Assembly (NCBI RefSeq): GCF_018449695.1
Contig: NZ_JAAVUY010000001.1
Span: forward strand, 186,001 to 250,000
Direction: 5' to 3'
From: Bradyrhizobium sp. dw_411
GTDB taxonomy: Bacteria > Pseudomonadota > Alphaproteobacteria > Rhizobiales > Xanthobacteraceae
DNA: 64,000 nucleotides
The position numbers were made by a program, and so were the translations under genes. The notes under the pieces were generated by a model. That model did not search any database, was not told where the DNA came from, and saw only the letters and a program-made list of their open reading frames with translations. Shown here in pieces: positions 58,519 through 64,000 of this stretch (positions are counted from its first letter, which is position 1; each line of letters opens with the position of its first letter).

Positions 58519-59517
58519 ATGCGCGCAAAACCTGCCCCCATAAATAGACCTGACAGCCAAAAGCCGGACGGGCAACCGGACACCCCGGCGCGAACCTTCT
58601 CATTGGGCGGGCTGACCCTGACCGCGCCGAAGGCGGCGCCGGGCCTGCATCTGGTCGCGACCCCGATCGGCAATCTCGGCGACATCACCTTGCGCGCGCT
58701 GGAAACGCTGGCCGGCGTCGACATCATCGCCTGCGAAGACACCCGCATCAGCCGCCGGTTGACAGAGCGTTACGGGATTACAGCGCTTTTGAAACCCTAT
58801 CACGAGCACAATGCCGCGTTGGCGCGGCCGAAGATTCTGGAAAAACTGGCGCAAGGTGCCTCGATTGCATTGGTCTCCGATGCCGGCACGCCTCTTATTT
58901 CGGATCCCGGCTTCAAGCTGGTGCGCGAGGTCTGCGCGGCGGGCCATGCCGTGATCGCATTGCCGGGACCTTCTTCAGTGCTGGCGGCGCTGTCGGTCGC
59001 AGCACTCCCGACCGACCGGTTTTTCTTCGAGGGATTTCTGCCGCCGAAACAAATCGCGCGGCGCACGCGGCTGACCGAACTGGCGCGGATCGATGCGACG
59101 CTGGTGATGTTCGAATCCGGCAACCGCGTGCAGGACACGTTGAAAGATCTTGCCGACATCATGGGCGGCCGCGATGGCGCACTTTGCCGCGAGATGACAA
59201 AGCTGCATGAAGAGATCACGCGTGGACCGATTGCGGAGCTGGCGCGCAATGCCGATACGCTGGAGACGCGCGGCGAATTCGTGCTGGTGATCGGGCCGGA
59301 AGGTAAAGACGCGCGCATCATGGCCGCCGACGAGCTCGACGATCTCCTGCGCGACAGACTCAAGCACGACAGCGTCAAGGATGCGGTGGCGCATGCGGTC
59401 GAAATTTCCGGCCGGCCGCGCCGCGAAATCTATGCCCGCGCGCTGGAGCTCGCCAAACAGACGGATGACGATGCCGAACCGGAAGACGACGATGGCCAAG
59501 ACCATGGCCAAGACTGA
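58519..59517 (+). CDS. rsmI: 16S rRNA (cytidine-1402 2'-O) methyltransferase
   Basis: SAM-dependent enzyme that 2'-O-methylates C1402 in the ribosomal P site. The tetrapyrrole-methylase-type fold shows [17 protein letters not shown] (about 46-62), [18 protein letters not shown] and LPGPSS. At 332 residues it is longer than E. coli RsmI, with a 40-residue start extension and an acidic tail ([13 protein letters not shown]). The tail overlaps the start of yraN. Confidence 0.95.
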   Translation: MRAKPAPINRPDSQKPDGQPDTPARTFSLGGLTLTAPKAAPGLHLVATPIGNLGDITLRALETLAGVDIIACEDTRISRRLTERYGITALLKPYHEHNAALARPKILEKLAQGASIALVSDAGTPLISDPGFKLVREVCAAGHAVIALPGPSSVLAALSVAALPTDRFFFEGFLPPKQIARRTRLTELARIDATLVMFESGNRVQDTLKDLADIMGGRDGALCREMTKLHEEITRGPIAELARNADTLETRGEFVLVIGPEGKDARIMAADELDDLLRDRLKHDSVKDAVAHAVEISGRPRREIYARALELAKQTDDDAEPEDDDGQDHGQD

Positions 59518-59917
59518 GGACGCGCCATCATCAGGCACACCGGAAAAACCCGCCTCTCCGGCCCGGGTCGCGGCGTTTCGCACCGGGCTCTCGGCGGAAG
59601 CCCGCGCCGCGGCCTGGTTGATGGCCAAGGGCTATCGTATCCTGGCCAAGCGGTTTCGCACACCCTATGGCGAGATCGACATCGTGGCGCGGCGGCGCAA
59701 TCTCGTGGCCTTTATCGAGGTCAAGGCCCGCGCCACGCTGGATGACGCGGCCTATGCCGTGACGCCGCGCCAGCAGGCCCGTATCATCAATGCCGCGCAG
59801 GCGTGGCTGATGGCACATCCCGAACATGCCGAATTTGAGCAACGTTTCGATGCGTTACTGATTGCACCGCGGTGTTTGCCGCGCCATCTGTTAGCGGCAT
59901 TCGACGCCAGCACCTGA
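59492..59917 (+). CDS. YraN/UPF0102 family nuclease-like protein
   Basis: Small protein of about 141 residues with a restriction-endonuclease-like fold. The PD-(D/E)xK-type residues lie in [14 protein letters not shown] and [10 protein letters not shown]. Its function is unknown. The start is uncertain: ATGs at 59471, 59492 and 59504 all overlap the rsmI end; 59492 is preferred because GGAAG lies 7 nt upstream. rsmI-yraN-gshB is a conserved order. Confidence 0.9.
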   Translation: MAKTMAKTEDAPSSGTPEKPASPARVAAFRTGLSAEARAAAWLMAKGYRILAKRFRTPYGEIDIVARRRNLVAFIEVKARATLDDAAYAVTPRQQARIINAAQAWLMAHPEHAEFEQRFDALLIAPRCLPRHLLAAFDAST

Positions 59918-59962
59918 TAACCTCATCTCAAGAGAAACTCTGAGAGAACCGCGGACCCGCCC

Positions 59963-60910
59963 ATGAAATTGAACGTCGCCGTCCAGATGGACCCCATCGC
60001 GCGCATCAACATCCGCGGCGATTCCACCTTTGCGCTGTTGCTGGAAGCCCAGAAGCGCGGCCACGCGCTGTCCTATTACACGCCGGACAAGCTCTCGCTC
60101 AAAAGCGAGGAACTGGTGGCGCCATTACAAGTGCTGACCGTGCGCGATGAACCCGGCGATCATTTCACGCTCGGCGAGCCCAGGCGCGAACCGCTGGCGC
60201 AATATGACGTCGTGCTGCTGCGGCAAGACCCGCCGTTCGATCTCGCCTATATCACCTCGACGCATTTTCTCGAACGCATCCATCCGAAGACGCTGGTGGT
60301 GAACAACCCGGCCAGTGTGCGCAACGCGCCGGAAAAGATCTTCGTGATGGATTTCCCGCATCTGATGCCGCCGACATTGATCTCGCGCGACCTCGACGAG
60401 ATCAACGCGTTTCGCGACGAGTTCGGCGCGGTCGTGATGAAGCCGCTGCATGGCCACGGCGGTGCGGCGGTGTTTCGGGTGATGCCGCAGGACATGAATT
60501 TCGGCTCGCTGTTCGACATGTTTTCGGTGACGTTCAAAGAGCCCTGGGTGATCCAGCGCTTTCTGCCCGAGGTCAAACATGGCGACAAGCGCATCATCCT
60601 GGTCGACGGTGAATTCGCCGGTGCGGTCAATCGCGTGCCGGCGGCGGACGACCTGCGCTCCAACATGGTCCGAGGCGGCGCCGCCAAGGCCACCGAGCTT
60701 TCGGACCGCGAGCGCGAAATCTGCGCCACGCTGGCGCCACACCTGCGCGAGCGCGGACTGTTGTTTGTCGGCATCGACGTGATCGACGGCAACCTCACCG
60801 AGATCAACGTGACCTCGCCTACGGGCATCCGCGCCATCGCCCGGCTCGGCGGGCCGGATGTCGCGGCAAAGATCTGGGACACGATCGAGGCGAAGCGAAG
60901 CGGAAAATAA
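59963..60910 (+). CDS. gshB: Glutathione synthetase
   Basis: Adds glycine to gamma-glutamylcysteine with ATP. The 315-residue ATP-grasp enzyme begins with [28 protein letters not shown] in conserved pieces, has [16 protein letters not shown] in the ATP-binding domain and [23 protein letters not shown] near the end. Family length matches. It follows yraN by 45 bp and is probably cotranscribed with rsmI-yraN. Confidence 0.97.
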   Translation: MKLNVAVQMDPIARINIRGDSTFALLLEAQKRGHALSYYTPDKLSLKSEELVAPLQVLTVRDEPGDHFTLGEPRREPLAQYDVVLLRQDPPFDLAYITSTHFLERIHPKTLVVNNPASVRNAPEKIFVMDFPHLMPPTLISRDLDEINAFRDEFGAVVMKPLHGHGGAAVFRVMPQDMNFGSLFDMFSVTFKEPWVIQRFLPEVKHGDKRIILVDGEFAGAVNRVPAADDLRSNMVRGGAAKATELSDREREICATLAPHLRERGLLFVGIDVIDGNLTEINVTSPTGIRAIARLGGPDVAAKIWDTIEAKRSGK

Positions 60911-61082
60911 TTTTCTGCGTTGCGGAATTCGGACGGACGAATTCCCGCTGACACTTTTATGAAACCGATTCTTCTTGCCAGTTTTTAAAAGCGGGCGCAG
61001 CCTGACTGCGTCCGGACAATAAGCGGAGACCAATCCGCCCGGGCGCTAAAAGCTCAAATTTAAAAACAGTGGAGGAAGACGC

Positions 61083-62054
61083 ATGACAATCAATGTTTCG
61101 CGACGGTCCCTGCTTGCACTTGGCGCCGGTCTGGGCGCATCCACCCTGCTCGACGGCAGCGCGCTGGCGCGGGCGCCCAAGCTCGGCACGCAAACGCCTT
61201 ATTGGCACCGGTTCAATCTCGGCGACGCCGAAGTGACCGTGGTTTCCGACGGACCGCTCCCGCTCGGCCCGCCGAAGGGCACCTTCGTCGGCGTGCCCGA
61301 TGAAGAGGTGCGGAAAATGCTGAGCGATAATTTCCTGTCGCCCGACAACGTCGTGCTCGAGCAGAACTCGCCGATCGTCAACATGGGCGACAAGCTCGTG
61401 TTGTTCGATACCGGCATGGGCACCTCGAAAGTGTTCGGCCCAACCACCGGCCGCCAGCAGAAGAGCATGGCCGAGGCCGGGATCAAGGCCGCCGACATCG
61501 ATGCCGTGGTGTTCTCGCACGCCCATATCGATCATATCGGCGGTGTGGTCGATGCCGACGGCAAGGTGCTGTTCCCGAACGCGCAATACTACATCGCGCA
61601 GAGCGATTTCGACTTCTGGACCGACGAAGGCAAGCAGGGCGGCCCGCTCAAGGACTTCGTGGTTCACGCGCGCAAGAACCTGATGCCGATCCGCGACCGA
61701 CTGGTGTTCTTCAAGGACGGCCAGGAATTCCTGCCCGGCATCCAGGCGATGGCGGCGCCCGGACATACCGTCGGTCATCACATGTTCATGGTGACGTCGA
61801 ACGGCAAATCCTTTGCGTTCCTCGGCGATCTCACCCACCACGCGGTGTTGCTGCTCGAAAAACCGCTGATGGAATTCTCCTACGACACCGATCCGAAGCA
61901 GGCCGCGCAGTCGCGGGTGAAGATGCTGTCCATGCTGGCGTCCAACAAGATCGCGGTCATGTCCTATCACTTCGCATGGCCGGGCTATGGCCATGTCGCC
62001 AAGGCCGGCGACGGTTTCCATTATTATCCCGAGCCTATGGTCATGACGCTCTGA
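61083..62054 (+). CDS. Exported metallo-beta-lactamase-fold hydrolase
   Basis: MBL-fold enzyme of 323 residues with a twin-arginine signal (NVSRRSLLALGAGLG, cleavage near SALARA). The dinuclear zinc set is complete: H146, H148, D150 and H151 in SHAHIDHIGG, H228 in APGHTVGHH, D249 in LGDLTHH and H296 in SYHFAWPG. The lactonase/quorum-quencher-like layout fits, but the substrate is unknown. GGAGGA precedes the ATG. It opens a plus-strand series of exported or small-molecule enzymes. Confidence 0.9.
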   Translation: MTINVSRRSLLALGAGLGASTLLDGSALARAPKLGTQTPYWHRFNLGDAEVTVVSDGPLPLGPPKGTFVGVPDEEVRKMLSDNFLSPDNVVLEQNSPIVNMGDKLVLFDTGMGTSKVFGPTTGRQQKSMAEAGIKAADIDAVVFSHAHIDHIGGVVDADGKVLFPNAQYYIAQSDFDFWTDEGKQGGPLKDFVVHARKNLMPIRDRLVFFKDGQEFLPGIQAMAAPGHTVGHHMFMVTSNGKSFAFLGDLTHHAVLLLEKPLMEFSYDTDPKQAAQSRVKMLSMLASNKIAVMSYHFAWPGYGHVAKAGDGFHYYPEPMVMTL

Positions 62055-62125
62055 ACGCATACACTGCTGAAACAGCGGGGCGGCCCGTCGGGCTGCCCCG
62101 CTTTGATTTTTGGAGCTACTGTGCC

Positions 62126-62233
62126 TGATGGTTCGAGACGCGCGAAACCGCGCTCCTCACCATGAGGGACCGGATTGCAATTTCGGACCTCATCCTGAGG
62201 AGCATCGCGAAGGCGATGCGTCTCGAAGGATGG
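62126..62233. repeat. Dispersed intergenic repeat, family A
   Basis: GATGGTTCGAGACGCGCG and CTCACCATGAGGGACC form one half; CCTCATCCTGAGGAGC and GCGTCTCGAAGGATGGC form the other. Halves are in reversed order compared with 21121-21234. It sits in the leader of the next gene, ending 24 bp before its start. Confidence 0.82.
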
Positions 62234-62256
62234 CGGCAATCATCGGAGCATCAACA

Positions 62257-62673
62257 ATGAAGACCAAGATATTGGCAGCGGCGCTGTTCGCCGGCGGAAT
62301 CCTGATCGGCGGCGGCGGGTCCGAAATCATCCACGCCCAAGGGACCGGGCTTGCGAGCAAACTGGTGTTCCAGAGCGACCTCAATAACATTCCCGGACAG
62401 GAAGTACTGGTGTTCTCGTCGACCTGGCAGCCCGGTTACCGATTGCCGCTGCACATGCATCCCGAGGGACATGAGATCACTTACGTGGTCGAGGGCGAAC
62501 AGACTTTCGAGATCGACGGCGTCGGAACCAAAATCGTCAAGGCTGGCGAAGTGGTCTACACCCCGCCGAACACGGCGCATTTCGGGCGCAACGCCACCGA
62601 CAAGGAATCCAAAACCATCGTAATCCGGATCAAGGCCAAGGATCAGCCGGTCGCGACGGAAGTGAAGCGCTGA
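62257..62673 (+). CDS. Exported cupin domain protein
   Basis: Small exported cupin of 138 residues. The signal is about 1-27 (ILAAALFAGGILIGGGG, cleavage before QGTG). The single cupin core has LPLHMHPEGHEITYVVEGEQTFEIDG, with H, H, E and a later H in NTAHFGRN as metal ligands, and KAGEVVYTPPN as the second motif. Function unknown; binding or oxidising a small metabolite is likely. GGAG lies upstream; the longer reading crosses the repeat and is rejected. Confidence 0.88.
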   Translation: MKTKILAAALFAGGILIGGGGSEIIHAQGTGLASKLVFQSDLNNIPGQEVLVFSSTWQPGYRLPLHMHPEGHEITYVVEGEQTFEIDGVGTKIVKAGEVVYTPPNTAHFGRNATDKESKTIVIRIKAKDQPVATEVKR

Positions 62674-62756
62674 GGCCAGCGCTGAGGCATTGCGTCCGCG
62701 CTGGTTTTTATGCAGTACTCCGCCCGATCAAGAACAAGAAACGGGGTTCTAAGGAA

Positions 62757-63611
62757 ATGCCTGAAGCACTGGTTCGCGGCGTACACATCAATTACGAAGT
62801 CATCGGCAATTCGGGCCCCTTCATCGCCCTGACGCCCGGCAGCCGCCGGTCCTATGCCGAACTGGTCAACCTCTCCAAATCGATCGCGGCAAAGGGTTAC
62901 CGCGTCCTGCTGCACGACCGCCGCAACTGCGGCGCGTCCGACGTCGCCTTCGACGGTTCGGGATCGGAACACGATGTGTGGGCCGACGATCTCTACGAAC
63001 TCGGCAAGCAACTCGGCGCACTACCGATGTATGTCGGCGGATCCTCGGCCGGCGCCCGCCTCGGAATCCTCTACGCGATGCGGCACCCGGACGGCCTGCG
63101 CGGCCTGTTGCTGTGGCGGGTTACCGGCGGCCAGGAGGCCGTGGACAAGCTCTCGGAGAGTTATTACGGCCAATATATCAAGCTGGTCCGCGCGGGCGGC
63201 ATGCAGGCGGTCGCCGACAGCGAACATTTCGCCGAATGCATCAAGGCCCGCCCCGCGAATAAAGAACGGCTGCTCGCGACCAACCCCGAAGCCTTCATCA
63301 AGGTGATGGAAGTCTGGCGCGACAAATTCCTGCTATCCGCAACGCTGCCGATCGTCGGCGCCAGCGAGGCCGATCTCGACGCCATCAAGGCGCCGGCCTG
63401 CCTGATCGCGGGCAATGACGTGATCCATACGCCCGCCACTGCGCGCAAAGCAGCACGGCTCATTCCCAACAGCGAATTGCACGAGGACGTCGTCGCGGTG
63501 CTGCCCGACGACAAGCTATTGAAGGATTGGGACCGCAAGGAGTGGCGCGACGCCGAGCCGCGCATGGCCGCGATCTTCGGCGACTTCCTCGCGCGTGCTG
63601 AAAAACACTAA
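62757..63611 (+). CDS. Alpha/beta hydrolase
   Basis: Cytosolic hydrolase of 284 residues. The nucleophile elbow is GGSSAG with S97, and the first-half segment VLLHDRRNCGASD is typical of the fold. The last acid and histidine are less clear (perhaps D419-type position near AGNDVIHTPA and a later H), so activity should not be taken for granted. AAGGAA precedes the ATG. It lies 83 bp after the cupin gene and 35 bp before another cupin gene, as part of one operon. Confidence 0.85.
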   Translation: MPEALVRGVHINYEVIGNSGPFIALTPGSRRSYAELVNLSKSIAAKGYRVLLHDRRNCGASDVAFDGSGSEHDVWADDLYELGKQLGALPMYVGGSSAGARLGILYAMRHPDGLRGLLLWRVTGGQEAVDKLSESYYGQYIKLVRAGGMQAVADSEHFAECIKARPANKERLLATNPEAFIKVMEVWRDKFLLSATLPIVGASEADLDAIKAPACLIAGNDVIHTPATARKAARLIPNSELHEDVVAVLPDDKLLKDWDRKEWRDAEPRMAAIFGDFLARAEKH

Positions 63612-63646
63612 TCAACAATAATATTCAGATCGGGAAGGAAACTGCG

Positions 63647-64000
63647 ATGAGCTTGCAGATACGCCGCGTCGTCACCGGCCATAGCGCCGAGGGCCGCGCC
63701 AAGGTGGAAATCGACGAGATCGCCACCAACGTGATTTCGAACCGGCCCGGCGCCTCGTCCTGCGTGCTGTGGTCGACCAAGGGTTTTCCGGTCGACAATG
63801 ACGGCTTTACGGACCCGACCAAGTCCGCATTCAAGACCACGGTCGAAAACGGCACGGTGTTTCGCGTCGTCAGCTATCAGCCCGGCGTATCCCCGCGCAA
63901 CCATCGCACCGATTCGATCGATTGCGCTGTCGTGATGTCGGGCGAGATCGACATGGAGCTCGACGACGGCGTCATGGTTCACCTCAAGGCCGGTGATCTC
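63647..64000 (+). CDS. Cupin domain protein, 3' end outside the window
   Basis: The first 118 codons of a cupin-type protein; no signal peptide is visible. The segment VSYQPGVSPRNHRTDSIDCAVVMSGEIDMELDDG matches the cupin core in pieces, with the histidine and acid positions of motif 1. GGGAAGGAA precedes the ATG. It follows the hydrolase closely. The reading frame is open to the window edge, so the true length is not known. Confidence 0.8.
   Translation, partial: MSLQIRRVVTGHSAEGRAKVEIDEIATNVISNRPGASSCVLWSTKGFPVDNDGFTDPTKSAFKTTVENGTVFRVVSYQPGVSPRNHRTDSIDCAVVMSGEIDMELDDGVMVHLKAGDL

Overview
The window reads as chromosomal core sequence of a high-GC alphaproteobacterium, most likely Bradyrhizobium or a close relative (Nitrobacteraceae). 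The evidence is gene order (rpsA-cmk-aroA; lptC-lptA-lptB-rpoN-hpf-ptsN; dnaK-dnaJ; hrcA/grpE next to rph-rdgB-hemW; lppC-like/rsmI-yraN-gshB), a ROSE-type leader in front of a small heat-shock gene, FYDLN-acid and DUF1150 proteins, and many rhizobial-type intergenic palindromes. The genus is inferred; no rRNA is present.

Layout. 0.2-5.3 kb (minus): sppA, rpsA, cmk, aroA. 5.4-8.6 kb (plus): FYDLN-acid protein, tRNA-Ala(GGC), GIY-YIG protein, class III CoA-transferase, thermometer-controlled Hsp20, DUF1150. 8.7-10.7 kb: divergent AEC transporter and LysR regulator around a palindrome. 10.8-17.4 kb (minus): the envelope/nitrogen-PTS cluster lptC, two tandem lptA paralogues, lptB, rpoN, hpf, ptsN. 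17.6-25.1 kb: rnd, an MFS transporter, tRNA-Leu(CAG), an NDUFA9-like protein, uppP, fzlA-like GST, queG and a serine hydrolase. 25.4-31.1 kb (plus): infC with an ATT start, rpmI, rplT, pheS, pheT. 31.2-38.8 kb: exported amine oxidase, YiiX-like papain-fold protein, EI24/CysZ-like membrane protein, branched-chain-amino-acid-type binding protein, and an EmrA/EmrB-like efflux pair. 38.9-45.4 kb: nth, DUF2244, HTH-MGMT fusion, gpmA, dapB, DUF1330, pyrF, flavin reductase, pmtA-like. 45.5-53.0 kb: dnaJ, dnaK, a secreted unknown, an exported nicotinamidase, grpE, hrcA. 53.2-60.9 kb: rph, rdgB, hemW, a decayed IS30 element, the LppC-like lipoprotein, rsmI, yraN, gshB. 61.1-64.0 kb: an exported metallo-beta-lactamase-fold protein, an exported cupin, an alpha/beta hydrolase and a truncated second cupin.

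The genes fall into coherent jobs: translation (rpsA, infC, rpmI, rplT, pheST, hpf, rsmI, queG), proteostasis (dnaKJ, grpE, hrcA, hsp20), and envelope building (lptABC, uppP, LppC-like, aroA upstream of aromatic synthesis). I do not see a defence island, prophage, secretion locus, CRISPR array or secondary-metabolite cluster. The points most worth a second look are the near-identical tandem LptA paralogues, the ROSE thermometer, the ATT start of infC, an attenuator-like hairpin just before rpmI, a terminator-like repeat between dnaK and dnaJ, a dispersed repeat absorbed into the hemW reading frame, the Tat-targeted nicotinamidase, and the uncharacterised cluster at the right end.

All function calls come from reading motifs and context by eye; no searches were run.
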